Below the pieces are notes generated by a model that worked only from the letters and a program-made list of their open reading frames with translations, was not told the origin of the DNA and searched no databases. From Enterobacter bugandensis (GTDB taxonomy: Bacteria; Pseudomonadota; Gammaproteobacteria; Enterobacterales; Enterobacteriaceae): a stretch of DNA of 64,000 nt. The translations under genes and the position numbers were made by a program. Location: positions 1,178,001-1,242,000 of the forward strand of contig NZ_LT992502.1 of assembly GCF_900324475.1 (NCBI RefSeq), read 5' to 3'. Positions 1 to 9,843 of this stretch are shown in pieces. Position 1 is the first letter of the stretch. Every line of letters begins with the position of its first letter.

Positions 1-270
1 GACAGGCTGGCCGTTCTGGAACAGATAAACGGTTGGAATGGCGCGCAGACCAAACTGCGACGCCACCATCGGCTCGGCGTCACAGTCCAGTTTCGCCAGA
101 ATGAACTGACCGTTGTACTGCGCGGCAAGGCTTTCCAGCACCGGCGTCAGCTGCAGACAGTGCTGGCTGCGCTCAGACCAGAAGTAGAACAGCACCGGTT
201 TAGCCATCGACTGTTCGAGGACCTGTTGCAGGTTTGCTTCTGTAATATTGACGATATTCTGTACGGACAT
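1..270 (-). CDS. cnoX: CnoX (YbbN) thioredoxin-like co-chaperone, N-terminal part
   Basis: The reverse strand reads from an ATG at 268-270 off the left edge, giving about 90 residues of a thioredoxin fold ([13 protein letters not shown]..., then a WSERSQHC segment and [12 protein letters not shown]). The usual WCGPC redox site is replaced by S-x-x-C (SQHC), as in E. coli YbbN/CnoX, a chaperedoxin that holds unfolding proteins under hypochlorous acid stress and passes them to GroEL and DnaK. The tetratricopeptide half lies outside the window. It sits just downstream of ybbO on the same strand, as in E. coli. Confidence 0.93.
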   Translation of the reverse strand, partial: MSVQNIVNITEANLQQVLEQSMAKPVLFYFWSERSQHCLQLTPVLESLAAQYNGQFILAKLDCDAEPMVASQFGLRAIPTVYLFQNGQPV

Positions 271-328
271 GCGGCTTTCTCTTTTGTCGGTTTACTCTTT
301 ACATGGGGATGAGCGTCGTCGCTTCAAC

Positions 329-1138
329 TCAGCCGTGCAAAATTTTGTCCATTATCCTGCCCGGCAGCAGGCGCTTTAACCAGCCGACGGCATGGGTGAC
401 CAGCGTCACTGGATAGCGCATTTTGGGATGCTCGCTCTCAAAAGCATGGCGCACTTTGGCAACCACCGCCTCTGGCCCGAGGGTAAAACGTGCGGCGATG
501 CCGGGGTTTTCGACCGGTTTATCCGCCTGGGTCTGGTTAACGTTTTCGGTAAAGCGGGTGCGGATCGGGCCGGGTTCAATCAGGCTGACCTTGATGCCGC
601 TGTGGCGCAGCTCCATGCGCAGGGCGTCGGACCAGGCTTCCAGCGCATATTTGCTGGCCGCGTAGGCGCCGCGGCCCGGGGTGGAAATCAGCCCCATCAC
701 TGACGATGTCATCACGATGCGCCCTTCGCCGTGCGGCAGCATGGCCGGGAGCAGACGCATGGTGAGCTGATGGACGCCAAAGAAATTGGTTGAAAACTGC
801 TTCTCCAGCGTTTCGCGCGAGAGCGTATCCAGTGGGCCATACACGCCGTAACCGGCATTATTAAAGAGACCGTACAGACGGCCTTCGGTCAGGGCTATCA
901 CCTCGTCGGCGGCGCGTTCAACGCTCTCCGGCGAGTCCATATCCAGCTGTATGCCGGTAAAGCCCAGCCCGTTCATGCGCTCGACATCGTCAGGCTGGCG
1001 GCACGCTGCCAGCACCCTGAATCCCTGGCGCTTTAGTTCAAGCGCGCTTTCAAGGCCGATTCCGCTGGAACATCCTGTAATTAAGACCGATTTTTGCATA
1101 ACTTTACCTGTCAGGAACTCCGCTGAATTACGAGTCAT
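329..1138 (-). CDS. ybbO: YbbO short-chain dehydrogenase/reductase
   Basis: A 269-residue classical SDR. The N-terminal Rossmann motif (LITGCSSGIG, about residues 20-29), the NNAG motif and the catalytic S...YAASK pair are all present. It matches E. coli YbbO over its whole length; that protein is reported to be an NADP-dependent aldehyde reductase acting on medium and long aldehydes. The start shared with E. coli (MTRNSAEFLTGK) overlaps the end of tesA by 11 bp, which suggests coupled translation in a tesA-ybbO transcript. A later Met (MQKSVLITG) is a possible internal start. Confidence 0.93.
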   Translation of the reverse strand: MTRNSAEFLTGKVMQKSVLITGCSSGIGLESALELKRQGFRVLAACRQPDDVERMNGLGFTGIQLDMDSPESVERAADEVIALTEGRLYGLFNNAGYGVYGPLDTLSRETLEKQFSTNFFGVHQLTMRLLPAMLPHGEGRIVMTSSVMGLISTPGRGAYAASKYALEAWSDALRMELRHSGIKVSLIEPGPIRTRFTENVNQTQADKPVENPGIAARFTLGPEAVVAKVRHAFESEHPKMRYPVTLVTHAVGWLKRLLPGRIMDKILHG

Positions 1139-1751
1139 GTTTAACTAAAGGAGCCAGCCGCGTTGCCATCCAGTCGGCAATAAACGGCTGCGCATCGCGA
1201 TTGGGGTGGATACCGTCGTCCTGCATCCACTGAGGTTTGAGATAGACCTCTTCCATGAAAAATGGCAGGAGCGGAATATCAAACTCTTTGGCAAGCTTAG
1301 GGTAGATCGCGCTAAAGGCCTCATTATACCGACGACCGTAGTTGGCGGGCAGGCGAATTTGCATCAGCAGCGGCTGGGCGTTTGCCGCCTTGATGTCCCG
1401 CAAAATGGTACGCAGCGTTTGCTCGGTTTGCTGAGGCTGGAAGCCACGCAGGCCGTCATTACCGCCAAGCTCAACCAGCACCCAGCGCGGCTGATGCTGC
1501 TTAAGCAGCGCAGGCAGGCGCGACAGACCCTGCTGCGAGGTATCGCCGCTGATGCTGCCGTTGATAACGGTCGTCTTGCTTTGCCATTTGTCATTGAGCA
1601 GAGCCGGCCAGGCCGCGCTGGCCGCCATGCGGTAGCCCGCGCTCAGGCTGTCGCCAAGAATCAGTAACGTGTCCGCTGCCGCCGCGCGGAAGGTCATCAG
1701 CATCAAAAACAGGAAGGGCAAATGCCAGCGGAAAACAGTGTTGAAGTTCAT
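1128..1751 (-). CDS. tesA: TesA acyl-CoA thioesterase I / lysophospholipase L1 / protease I
   Basis: A 207-residue SGNH hydrolase with a cleavable signal peptide (about residues 1-26, ending RAAAA) before the GDSLSAG nucleophile block. The GGND oxyanion block and the C-terminal DDGIHPN catalytic Asp/His block are visible. It hydrolyses acyl-CoA and lysophospholipids in the periplasm. Its start codon region overlaps the 5' end of the divergent ybbA by 30 bp, so the two promoters must lie inside each other's genes, the same compact arrangement as in E. coli. Confidence 0.96.
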   Translation of the reverse strand: MNFNTVFRWHLPFLFLMLMTFRAAAADTLLILGDSLSAGYRMAASAAWPALLNDKWQSKTTVINGSISGDTSQQGLSRLPALLKQHQPRWVLVELGGNDGLRGFQPQQTEQTLRTILRDIKAANAQPLLMQIRLPANYGRRYNEAFSAIYPKLAKEFDIPLLPFFMEEVYLKPQWMQDDGIHPNRDAQPFIADWMATRLAPLVKHDS

Positions 1752-2408
1752 CGTCTTAAGAAGTCCGTCGGTCAGGGGGAGCAGGAGCTTTCAATCCTTA
1801 CCGGAGTTGAACTCGTTGTCAAACGCGCCGAAACCATCGCGCTGATTGGCGAATCCGGTTCCGGCAAGTCTACGCTGCTGGCGATTCTGGCCGGTCTGGA
1901 CGATGGCAGCAGCGGCGAAGTCCACCTGGTCGGGCAACCGCTGCACCAGCTTGATGAAGAGGCGCGAGCCGCGCTGCGCGCGCGGCATATCGGTTTTGTC
2001 TTTCAGTCTTTTATGCTGATCCCGACCCTGAACGCGCTGGAAAACGTCGAACTCCCGGCGCTGCTGCGCGGCGAAAAGAGTCGCGAAAGCCGCACGCATG
2101 CGAAGGCGCTGCTGGAACAGCTCGGCCTGGGCAAGCGCCTCGACCATCTTCCGGCACAGCTTTCTGGTGGCGAGCAGCAGCGCGTGGCGCTGGCGCGGGC
2201 GTTTAACGGCCGCCCGGAAGTGCTGTTTGCCGATGAACCCACCGGCAACCTTGACCGTAAAACCGGGGATAAAATTGCTGATCTGCTGTTTTCGCTTAAC
2301 CGCGAACATGGCACCACGCTGATCCTCGTGACCCACGATCCGCAGCTGGCCGCCCGCTGCGACCGCCGCCTGCGGCTGGTGAACGGTATTCTTCAGGAGG
2401 AAGCATGA
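1722..2408 (+). CDS. ybbA: YbbA ABC transporter ATP-binding protein
   Basis: A 228-residue ATPase of the LolD/MacB-like family with Walker A (GESGSGKST), Q-loop (FQSFMLIP), signature (LSGGEQQR), Walker B (VLFADEPTGNLD) and H-loop (VTHD). It ends in an ATGA overlap with the permease gene ybbP, so the two products form one transporter. Together with TesA next door this pair has been proposed to handle lipophilic or odorant-like compounds, but the substrate is not established. Confidence 0.94.
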   Translation: MPAENSVEVHRLKKSVGQGEQELSILTGVELVVKRAETIALIGESGSGKSTLLAILAGLDDGSSGEVHLVGQPLHQLDEEARAALRARHIGFVFQSFMLIPTLNALENVELPALLRGEKSRESRTHAKALLEQLGLGKRLDHLPAQLSGGEQQRVALARAFNGRPEVLFADEPTGNLDRKTGDKIADLLFSLNREHGTTLILVTHDPQLAARCDRRLRLVNGILQEEA

Positions 2409-4819
2409 TCGCCCGCTGGTTCTGGCGCGAATGGCGCTCGCCCTCGCTGCTGATTGTCTGGCTGGCGTTAAGCCTGGCGGTGGCCTGCGTGCTGGCGCTC
2501 GGCAGCGTCAGCGACCGTATGGAAAAAGGGCTCAGCCAGCAGAGCCGCGAATTTATGGCCGGGGACCGGGCGCTGCAAAGCTCGCGTCCTGTGCCGCCTG
2601 GCTGGATTGAGGAAGCGCGCAAGGAAGGGCTAAAGGTGGGAGAGCAGCTCACCTTCCAGACCATGACCTTCGCGGGGGACACCCCGCAGCTCGCCAGCGT
2701 GAAGGCCGTGGACGACATCTACCCGATGTACGGGGAATTACAAACCAGCCCGCCGGGGCTAAAGCCGACGCCCGGCACGGTGCTGCTGGCATCGCGCCTG
2801 ATGGCGCTTCTTAACCTGAAGCCCGGCGACAGTATTGACGTTGGCGATGCCACGCTGAAAATCGCCGGGGAAGTGGTGCAGGAGCCCGACTCCGGCTTTA
2901 ATCCGTTCCAGCTCGCGCCGCGCCTGCTGATGAACACCACCGATGTCGCGAAAACCAACGCCGTCCAGCCGGGAAGCCGCGTCACCTGGCGCTACAAGTT
3001 TGGCGGCACGCCCGCGCAGCTGGAGGCGTATGAAAAATGGCTTCTGCCGCAGCTCAAGCCGGAACACCGCTGGTACGGGCTGGAGCAGGACGAAGGCGCG
3101 CTCGGCAAATCCCTCGAACGTTCCCAACAGTTCCTGCTGCTGTCGGCGCTGTTAACCCTGCTGCTGGCGGTGGCGGCGGTTGCCGTGGCGATGGGGCACT
3201 ACTGCCGCAGCCGCTACGACCTGGTGGCGATCCTTAAAACCCTCGGCGCGGGGCGGGCGCAGCTGCGCAAGCTGATCGTCGGCCAGTGGCTGATGCTGCT
3301 GGCCCTCTCTGCGCTCACTGGCGGAATAATAGGCCTGCTGTTTGAAAAACTGCTGATGGTGATGCTGAAACCGGTGCTGCCGGCCGCGTTGCCCCCGGCA
3401 AGCCTCTGGCCGTGGCTGTGGGCGATGGGCGCGATGACGGTAATCTCGGTGCTGGTGGGGCTGCGCCCGTACCGCCTGCTGCTCGCGACGCAGCCGCTGC
3501 GGGTGCTGCGCAATGATGTGGTGGCGAACGTCTGGCCGCTGAAGTTCTATCTCCCGGCGATTATTGCTGTTGCGGTCGGGCTGCTGGCCTGGCTGATGGG
3601 CGGCAGCACCCTGCTGTGGGCCGTGCTGGCCGGCGCGGTGGTACTGGCGCTGCTGTGCGGAGTGCTGGGCTGGATACTGCTCAACGTCCTGAAAAGGCTG
3701 ACGGTAAAATCCCTGCCGGTGCGGCTGGCGGTCAACCGCCTGCTGCATCAGCCCTGGTCAACGCTCAGCCAGCTGTCGGCCTTTTCGCTGTCGTTTATGC
3801 TGCTGGCGCTGCTTCTCGTGCTTCGCGGGGATCTGCTGGATCGCTGGCAGCAGCAGCTTCCGCCGGAAAGCCCGAACTATTTCCTGATCAACATCGCACC
3901 GGAACAGGTAACGCCGCTGAAGGGCTTCCTGTCGGAGCATCACATTATTCCCGAGTCGTTCTATCCCATCGTCCGTGCGCGTCTGACGCAGATCAACGGT
4001 CAGTCAACTGAGGGGAACAAGGACGAGTCGCTTAACCGCGAACTCAACCTGACCTGGCAGGAGAAACGTCCCGACCATAACCCGATTACCGCCGGTAGCT
4101 GGCCGCCGAAAGCGGGAGAGGTGTCGATGGAAGAGGGGCTGGCGACGCGCCTGAACGTGAAGCTCGGGGACAGCGTGACCTTCACCGGTGATACCCAGGA
4201 TTTTACCGCCAAAGTCACCAGCCTCCGTAAAGTGGACTGGGAAAGCCTGCGGCCAAACTTCTTCTTCATCTTCCCGCCAGGCGCGCTGGACGGGCAGCCG
4301 CAGAGCTGGCTGACCAGCTTCCGCTGGGAAAACGGCAACGGCATGCTGACGCAGCTTAACCGGGAGTTCCCGACGGTGAGCCTGCTGGATATCGGCGCGA
4401 TCCTCAAACAGGTCGGGCAAGTGCTGGAGCAGGTGAGCCGCGCGCTGGAGGTGATGGTGGTGCTGGTGACAATCTGCGGCATATTGCTGCTGCTGGCGCA
4501 GGTGCAGGTGGGCATGCGCCAGCGTCATCAGGAACTGATAGTCTACCGCACGCTCGGCGCGGGTAAGCGGCTGCTGCGGGCGACGCTCTGGAGCGAGTTT
4601 GCGCTGCTTGGGCTGGTGGCGGGTCTGGTCGCGGCGATTGGCGCGGAGACGGCGCTGGCGGTGCTGCAGACAAAGGTCTTCGACTTCCCGTGGGAGCCTG
4701 ACTGGCGTCTCTGGCTAGTACTCCCTCTCTGCGGCGCGGTGCTGCTCTCCCTCTGCGGGGGCTGGCTCGGGGCGCGATTGTTAAAGGGCAAGGCCCTGTT
4801 CCGGCAGTTTGTGAATTGA
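2405..4819 (+). CDS. ybbP: YbbP ABC transporter permease (FtsX/MacB type)
   Basis: An 804-residue permease, the same length as E. coli YbbP. There is one N-terminal membrane segment (LLIVWLALSLAVACVLAL), a large periplasmic region of roughly 220 residues, then FtsX-type helix bundles (about 245-420 and again near the C-terminus) separated by a second periplasmic domain. The RYDLVAILKTLGAGRAQL and RHQELIVYRTLGAGKRLL segments are the paired FtsX coupling motifs. Translation is coupled to ybbA by a 4-bp overlap. Confidence 0.94.
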   Translation: MIARWFWREWRSPSLLIVWLALSLAVACVLALGSVSDRMEKGLSQQSREFMAGDRALQSSRPVPPGWIEEARKEGLKVGEQLTFQTMTFAGDTPQLASVKAVDDIYPMYGELQTSPPGLKPTPGTVLLASRLMALLNLKPGDSIDVGDATLKIAGEVVQEPDSGFNPFQLAPRLLMNTTDVAKTNAVQPGSRVTWRYKFGGTPAQLEAYEKWLLPQLKPEHRWYGLEQDEGALGKSLERSQQFLLLSALLTLLLAVAAVAVAMGHYCRSRYDLVAILKTLGAGRAQLRKLIVGQWLMLLALSALTGGIIGLLFEKLLMVMLKPVLPAALPPASLWPWLWAMGAMTVISVLVGLRPYRLLLATQPLRVLRNDVVANVWPLKFYLPAIIAVAVGLLAWLMGGSTLLWAVLAGAVVLALLCGVLGWILLNVLKRLTVKSLPVRLAVNRLLHQPWSTLSQLSAFSLSFMLLALLLVLRGDLLDRWQQQLPPESPNYFLINIAPEQVTPLKGFLSEHHIIPESFYPIVRARLTQINGQSTEGNKDESLNRELNLTWQEKRPDHNPITAGSWPPKAGEVSMEEGLATRLNVKLGDSVTFTGDTQDFTAKVTSLRKVDWESLRPNFFFIFPPGALDGQPQSWLTSFRWENGNGMLTQLNREFPTVSLLDIGAILKQVGQVLEQVSRALEVMVVLVTICGILLLLAQVQVGMRQRHQELIVYRTLGAGKRLLRATLWSEFALLGLVAGLVAAIGAETALAVLQTKVFDFPWEPDWRLWLVLPLCGAVLLSLCGGWLGARLLKGKALFRQFVN

Positions 4820-4834
4820 TTTGGCATGGTAATA

Positions 4835-4866
4835 ATTACGCACCGGTTTTTATGCCGGTGCGTAAT
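4835..4866. terminator. 12-bp perfect inverted repeat after ybbP
   Basis: attacgcaccgg (4835-4846) and ccggtgcgtaat (4855-4866) are perfect inverted repeats around an 8-base loop, 16 bp past the ybbP stop. The loop, not the tail, is T-rich, so termination efficiency is uncertain. The rest of the ybbP-porin gap (4867-5001) is AT-rich and must hold the porin promoter. Confidence 0.6.
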
Positions 4867-5001
4867 GCTTAAATAGCACAAAGTGATAATGCCAACGCAT
4901 TTAGTAGCACAAAACATTAAAAACCCGCCCACACAGCCCGAAAATTTCCGGTTAATATTCACCAGCTAAATATTTAGCAGCGTGTCTATTAAGGAAAAAT
5001 A

Positions 5002-6147
5002 ATGACTATAAAAAAATCAGCGCTGGCGGCAACGATCGGCGCGGCAGTGGCATTGACTACTTTTGCATCTCAGGCAGAAATCACCGTACTTAAGCAGGAT
5101 CCTCAGGCGGGTAACCCGCTGAGCCGCCTGAACTTCACCGTTGGCGGTAGTATTCGTCCTCAGTTCCAGAACATGACCGGCGATGACGGCAAAAACGGCT
5201 ACAAGCGTAACGGCTTTGACGGCGGTACCCGCTTCCGTTTCGCGGCAGACTACTACCTGTTCGATGACATCAGTTGGATCAGCTACTACGAGCTGGGGGT
5301 GAACATTCCGGCGCAGTTTAACTGGGATAACCACTACGCCGACGGCGCGCACGACACCTCACGCCGTATGCTCTACACCGGCCTGAAGAGCGATACCTGG
5401 GGTACGCTGACCTTCGGCCAGCAGAACAGCGTGTACTACGATGTGGTGGGCGCGAAAACCGATATCTGGGACTACGACATGATCGGCCAGGCGCCGGGTA
5501 ACGGGATCAATGGCGACTACGACGGCTCTTACCGTTCACGCCAGATGCTGAAATATAAGAAAACCGTGGGCGATGCGGACATCTATGCATCCTACCTGTT
5601 TGAAGACAGCGAATACCTGCCGGGCAACGGCCTGCGCTACAAGCGTAAAGGCGGCGGCTCACTGGGTATCGATTACCACCTGACCACCGATCTGACCTGG
5701 GGCGCTGCGTGGAACTACACCCGCGCGGACATGCGTAACCCGGACAACGGCGACAGCAAATCCTACGACCAGAATATTGTCGGTACCGCGCTGAGCTGGA
5801 CGCCGGACAACTGGACCTTCTCCGCTGGCGGCGGCTGGTACCAGAACTTCCTGACCACCAAAAAAGTGTCTGTTAACGACTACTTTGCGGGCGACGCGTG
5901 GGGTATTGAATACTTCGCAGGGTACAAATTCCCAATCGGTCAGTACGCGGTGAAATCCATCCAGCCTTACTTCATGGGTGACCGCATCGAGTACGTGAAC
6001 GGCCGTAACTACCAGCGCATCGACAACGGCGTGGGTATCAGCTTCCAGCTGGATTACGGTTTCCGCGTGGATTACGAACACGTGTTCACCTCCAGCACCG
6101 ACAACCTGGGCGACATGAACCTGGTGCGTCTGCGTTACGACTTCTAA
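5002..6147 (+). CDS. Outer-membrane porin, Gram-negative porin family
   Basis: 381 residues with a signal peptide (MTIKKSALAATIGAAVALTTFASQA). The mature protein has alternating beta-strand signatures (TRFRFAADYYL, WGTLTFGQQNS, DADIYASYLFED, LTWGAAWNYTRAD) and ends in a C-terminal phenylalanine (VRLRYDF) as expected for a BAM-inserted barrel. The length fits a 16-strand trimeric porin, but it is not OmpC/OmpF-like enough for me to name. It occupies the position of rhsD and neighbours in E. coli K-12, between ybbP and selU, so this is a variable slot. The start is preceded by a good ribosome site (taaggaaaaata). Confidence 0.85.
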   Translation: MTIKKSALAATIGAAVALTTFASQAEITVLKQDPQAGNPLSRLNFTVGGSIRPQFQNMTGDDGKNGYKRNGFDGGTRFRFAADYYLFDDISWISYYELGVNIPAQFNWDNHYADGAHDTSRRMLYTGLKSDTWGTLTFGQQNSVYYDVVGAKTDIWDYDMIGQAPGNGINGDYDGSYRSRQMLKYKKTVGDADIYASYLFEDSEYLPGNGLRYKRKGGGSLGIDYHLTTDLTWGAAWNYTRADMRNPDNGDSKSYDQNIVGTALSWTPDNWTFSAGGGWYQNFLTTKKVSVNDYFAGDAWGIEYFAGYKFPIGQYAVKSIQPYFMGDRIEYVNGRNYQRIDNGVGISFQLDYGFRVDYEHVFTSSTDNLGDMNLVRLRYDF

Positions 6148-6173
6148 GATGTCATGTAGGGTGCGGCCTGATG

Positions 6174-6206
6174 CCCTCACCCTGACCCTCTCCCACGGGG
6201 AGAGGG
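6174..6206. repeat. Intergenic palindromic repeat, copy 1 (CCCTCACCC / CCCTCTCCC type)
   Basis: A cctc-rich element containing ccctctccc (6186-6194) facing gggagaggg (6198-6206), preceded by ccctcaccctga. The same element recurs at 15327, 32130 and 48895. It lies directly after the porin gene. Confidence 0.75.
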
Positions 6207-6217
6207 AAAAAACATTA

Positions 6218-6243
6218 AAAACGGCAACCCAGGTTGCCGTTTT
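6218..6243. terminator. Bidirectional terminator between the porin gene and selU
   Basis: aaaacggcaacc...ggttgccgtttt forms a hairpin with A residues on one side and T residues on the other, so it can act as an intrinsic terminator for the rightward porin gene and the leftward selU, which end on either side of it. Confidence 0.85.
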
Positions 6244-6269
6244 GCTTTTACCTCGCCACCCGGCTTTTT

Positions 6270-7340
6270 TTAGCGATTAAGCCACTCGGCAATTTCTGCG
6301 AACGTCCCGCGATAGACAATCTTCTCCGCTTTCTTCTCCAGCTGATAGCCGTACATCGGGTCGTAATAGTCCTTCAGCAGCGGTACAAGCCAGCTGAAGT
6401 GCGCGTCGGTGCTGCCCGTTCGCTGTTGTTCGGCAAGGGCCGCGTCCAGCAGCGCCGTAAATTCCGCAAAACGCTGTAGCCCAAGCCGACGGCGAATGGC
6501 AAACAGGCCGTGGTGCAGGTACTCGCTGTACTCCTTCCAGCCCGCCTCCTCACCGTACGCGGCAGAAAAATCCGCCCACATGTGGTCAAAATACTCTTCG
6601 CGCAGGCGCTCAAGTCGGGTTTCAAACGGGTCTTCGACGACAACGATAGGGGCGTCAACCATGCGGTCGCGCAGGCACTCCGGCAGGTGGTTGGAGCCAA
6701 TCATCCGGCCCTCGTCCTCCAGCACCCAGCGCGCGGCGTCTTTTTTCAATAGCTCAACCGCAAGGTGATTCTCGAAGCTCGCCTGGGAAAGCTGCGGCGT
6801 AAGCGTGCGGCCAAACGACGAGCCGCGATGGTGCGCCAGCCCTTCCAGATCGATGCCCTGCGCGTGCTGCTTCACCAGCAGCGTTTTACCGTTGCCGGTA
6901 CAGCCGCCAATAAGCACCATCGGCTTTTGCGACTGCTCAATGGTGGCCTGAATCGCCGTCTGGCGCAGGGCCTTATAGCCGCCGCGGATCAGCGGGTAGT
7001 CGATGCCAGCCTCTTTCAGCCAGGCCTGAGAGATATGCGAGCGCTGACCGCCACGCGCACAGCAGAGATAGCCCTCGGGGTGCGCAAGGCTGGCTTCGCG
7101 CCAGGCGTTAATGCGCGCCTCCCGCGTCTCGCCGCTCACCAGGCTATGGCCGAGCGCCAGCGCGGCGTCGGGTCCCTGGCGCTTATAGCAGGTACCGACG
7201 GCGGCACGCTCGTCGTCGTTCATTAAGGGCAGGTTGAGTGCGGCGGGCATCGCACCCTGGGCAAATTCGATCGGCGCGCGAACGTCGATTAAAGGGGTAT
7301 CAGACGCGAGGATCGCGCGATAGTCCGTTCCATCGTTCAT
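6270..7340 (-). CDS. selU: SelU/MnmH tRNA 2-selenouridine synthase
   Basis: A 356-residue protein starting [11 protein letters not shown], chosen because E. coli SelU starts at the equivalent place; an upstream in-frame ATG at 7406 would add 22 unconserved residues. The N-terminal rhodanese domain carries [11 protein letters not shown] with the catalytic Cys near residue 94. A P-loop (GGCTGNGKT, about 145-153) follows. The enzyme converts 2-thiouridine to geranylthio- and then 2-selenouridine at wobble position 34 of tRNA Lys, Glu and Gln, using selenophosphate. It ends at the shared terminator with the porin gene. Confidence 0.95.
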   Translation of the reverse strand: MNDGTDYRAILASDTPLIDVRAPIEFAQGAMPAALNLPLMNDDERAAVGTCYKRQGPDAALALGHSLVSGETREARINAWREASLAHPEGYLCCARGGQRSHISQAWLKEAGIDYPLIRGGYKALRQTAIQATIEQSQKPMVLIGGCTGNGKTLLVKQHAQGIDLEGLAHHRGSSFGRTLTPQLSQASFENHLAVELLKKDAARWVLEDEGRMIGSNHLPECLRDRMVDAPIVVVEDPFETRLERLREEYFDHMWADFSAAYGEEAGWKEYSEYLHHGLFAIRRRLGLQRFAEFTALLDAALAEQQRTGSTDAHFSWLVPLLKDYYDPMYGYQLEKKAEKIVYRGTFAEIAEWLNR

Positions 7341-7424
7341 GGTGATTCCAGAAGAAAACTCAGCAGCAATGGGCGGGGATTGTACGCCGGGGAAGGGGAA
7401 GGTCAACTCCCCGGCGCAGATGTC

Positions 7425-8492
7425 TTACTTGAGCTTTGACTGTGCCCAGACAATTCCGCTCGCGTATTCTGGCGGCAGGAGAGGAACGATCGCCTCCAGG
7501 GTGGCGCTCAGGCGGTCGGTATCGCTGTCGTTCAGGTTGAGATGACCCACTTTACGACCCGCGCGAACCTCTTTGTCATACCAGTGCAGATGCACCAGCG
7601 GCAGCTTCAGCCAGTCGTAGTTCAGATCGGTCCCGATCAGGTTGATCATCACCGACGGGCTGTTAACAACGGGCTGTGGCAGCGGCAGGTCGGTGATGGC
7701 GCGCAGGTGCAGTTCGAACTGGCTGATGGAGGCGCCGTTTTGCGTCCAGTGGCCGCTGTTGTGCACGCGCGGCGCCAGCTCGTTGATCAGCAGGCCCGAC
7801 GGCGTGACGAAGCACTCCATCGCCATCACGCCCACGTAGCCCAGCTCGTGCATGATGGCAGAAAGCATCTCTTCCGCCTGCGCCTGCTGGTCGGCATTGG
7901 CGTGCGGGAAGGCGACGCTGGTGCGCAGAATGCCGTCCTGATGCAGGTTATGCGTCAGCGGGTAAAACACCGTGCGGCCATCGTGCCCGCGGGCGCCTAC
8001 CAGCGACACTTCGCCGCTAAAGTTGATGCCCTGCTCAACGATGCACTCGCCGTAGCAGTCGTCCGGCAGTTCGGCGGTGTCGCCTGCGCGCAGGCGCCAC
8101 TGGCCGCGGCCGTCGTAGCCACCCACGCGGCGCTTCACAATCGCCAGCTCGCCCAGCATGGCGAAGACGTCATTCCACTCGCTTTTATCAGACAGGAGCT
8201 GCCACGGGGCGGTTGCGAGGCCCAGCTTGTCGAACAGCTGCTTCTGCGTCAGACGGTCGGCAATGATCGGGAACACGTCGCGGTTCACAAAGGCGTTATG
8301 GCGCGCCAGCTCGCGGGTCAGGGCGGTTTCCGGCCAGCGTTCAATTTCGGCGGTGATCACGCTCTGATGGAACGGCACCGCTTCCGGCTCGGCGTCCAGC
8401 CCGACGGGCCAGACGGCAATCCCCAACGGTTCGCCAGCCTGACGCAGCATGCGGCCCAGCTGGCCGTTGCCGAGGACGCAAACCTGCTTCAT
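7425..8492 (-). CDS. purK: PurK N5-carboxyaminoimidazole ribonucleotide synthase
   Basis: A 355-residue ATP-grasp enzyme (N-terminal [12 protein letters not shown], central [13 protein letters not shown] lid region, ECFV and [14 protein letters not shown] active-site segments). It makes N5-CAIR from AIR, ATP and bicarbonate in purine synthesis. Its start overlaps the purE stop by 4 bp (ATGA), so purEK is one translationally coupled operon under the PurR site at 9070-9085. Confidence 0.97.
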   Translation of the reverse strand: MKQVCVLGNGQLGRMLRQAGEPLGIAVWPVGLDAEPEAVPFHQSVITAEIERWPETALTRELARHNAFVNRDVFPIIADRLTQKQLFDKLGLATAPWQLLSDKSEWNDVFAMLGELAIVKRRVGGYDGRGQWRLRAGDTAELPDDCYGECIVEQGINFSGEVSLVGARGHDGRTVFYPLTHNLHQDGILRTSVAFPHANADQQAQAEEMLSAIMHELGYVGVMAMECFVTPSGLLINELAPRVHNSGHWTQNGASISQFELHLRAITDLPLPQPVVNSPSVMINLIGTDLNYDWLKLPLVHLHWYDKEVRAGRKVGHLNLNDSDTDRLSATLEAIVPLLPPEYASGIVWAQSKLK

Positions 8493-8998
8493 GCCGCACC
8501 CCGCGGGTCCGGGTTATCCAGCACCTCGTCGGTCTGGGCTTTACGCCACTCCGCCAGACGCTGGTGTAAATCTTTGTCGTGCGTTGCAAGAATTTGCGCG
8601 GCCAGCAGGGCGGCGTTCGCCGCGCCCGCTTTGCCAATTGCCAGCGTGCCGACAGGAATACCGCGCGGCATCTGGACGATGGAGTAGAGGCTATCGACAC
8701 CGCTTAACGCGGCGCTTTGAACAGGGACGCCCAGAACCGGCACCAGCGTTTTGGCGGCAATCATGCCCGGCAGATGTGCTGCGCCGCCCGCACCGGCAAT
8801 AATCACCTCATACCCGTTCTCTTCGGCGCTTTCGGCGAAGCTGAACAGTTTGTCCGGCGTACGGTGTGCGGAAACCACTTCAACGTGGTGCGGAACATTC
8901 AGGATTTCAAAGATTTCGGCGGCGAACTGCATGGTAGCCCAGTCGCTTTTGGACCCCATCACGATGGCGACACGCGCCGGATTATTGCGGGAAGACAT
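8489..8998 (-). CDS. purE: PurE N5-CAIR mutase
   Basis: 169 residues from [20 protein letters not shown]. The start is set by E. coli PurE, which begins at the same residue; an in-frame ATG ten codons upstream at 9028 is unlikely. Class I PurE motifs are present: GSKSDW, SAHRTP, and [10 protein letters not shown]. It isomerises N5-CAIR to CAIR as an octamer. First gene of purEK. Confidence 0.97.
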   Translation of the reverse strand: MSSRNNPARVAIVMGSKSDWATMQFAAEIFEILNVPHHVEVVSAHRTPDKLFSFAESAEENGYEVIIAGAGGAAHLPGMIAAKTLVPVLGVPVQSAALSGVDSLYSIVQMPRGIPVGTLAIGKAGAANAALLAAQILATHDKDLHQRLAEWRKAQTDEVLDNPDPRGAA

Positions 8999-9069
8999 GC
9001 GTCTTAAAACTCCTGTGGTGCGAAACACACTGCTTTCGAGGGCACAGAGAATAGCATGTTATACGGGCA

Positions 9070-9085
9070 AGGAAAACGGTTGCGT
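9070..9085 (-). promoter_or_regulatory. PurR operator of purEK
   Basis: Read on the minus strand the 16 bases are acgcaaccgttttcct, which fits the PurR consensus (ACGCAAACGTTTTCNT) and, as I recall it, equals the E. coli purE operator. It lies about 70 bp upstream of the purE start, so purine-dependent repression is expected. Confidence 0.9.
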
Positions 9086-9117
9086 GGCTGAGAAATAAGC
9101 GAAACGACGAGAAAACG

Positions 9118-9840
9118 TTAAAACGGAAAAGCGATCAGTTCGACACCTTCCGGGGTGACTTTGACCATCGAACCCTCAGTGTGCCATGCGCCCAATACCA
9201 CGCGATGGGCCGGTTCACCGTTGGCGCTCAGAGAATGCACGTCAGGGCGATGGGTATGACCGTGGATCAGCCACTGAACGCCATGCTTTTCCATCACGCT
9301 CACCACAGCTTGCGGGTTGACGTCCATGATGGTCAGGGATTTGCTGCTGTTGGCGGCTTTGCTGCCCGCACGCATTCTGGCGGCGATGCGGTTGCGGATA
9401 AACAGCGGCAGGGCAAGGAACACCTTCTGGATCCACGGGGTGTGGACCTTGGCGCGAAACGCCAGATAGCCGGTATCGTCAGTGCAGAGCGTGTCGCCGT
9501 GCATGATGAGTACCTTGCGGCCATAGAGATCGAGCACCTGTTCTTCCGGCAGCAGCGTCATACCGCTTTCGCGGGCATAGCGCTTACCGAGCAGGAAATC
9601 ACGGTTGCCGTGAATGAAGTAGCAGGGGACGCCGGAATCTACCAGCGTTTTAATGGCGGCAGCCATTTCACGATGCAGCGGGTTAGGGTCGTCGTCGCCA
9701 ATCCAGGCTTCAAACAGATCGCCCAGGATGTACAGCGCATCGGCGCTTTTCGCTTCACCGCGTAAAAAACGCAGAAAACCGGCGGTTATCGCCGGTTCTT
9801 CTGTTTGCAGATGCAGATCCGCAATAAAGAGTGTCGCCAC
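9118..9840 (-). CDS. lpxH: LpxH UDP-2,3-diacylglucosamine pyrophosphatase
   Basis: A 240-residue calcineurin-type phosphoesterase with the metal-ligand series [27 protein letters not shown] and HGHTHRP. It cleaves UDP-2,3-diacylglucosamine to lipid X at the inner membrane, the fourth step of lipid A synthesis. It follows ppiB by 3 bp on the same strand, so ppiB-lpxH is an operon. Confidence 0.97.
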   Translation of the reverse strand: MATLFIADLHLQTEEPAITAGFLRFLRGEAKSADALYILGDLFEAWIGDDDPNPLHREMAAAIKTLVDSGVPCYFIHGNRDFLLGKRYARESGMTLLPEEQVLDLYGRKVLIMHGDTLCTDDTGYLAFRAKVHTPWIQKVFLALPLFIRNRIAARMRAGSKAANSSKSLTIMDVNPQAVVSVMEKHGVQWLIHGHTHRPDVHSLSANGEPAHRVVLGAWHTEGSMVKVTPEGVELIAFPF

Positions 9841-9843
9841 GAA

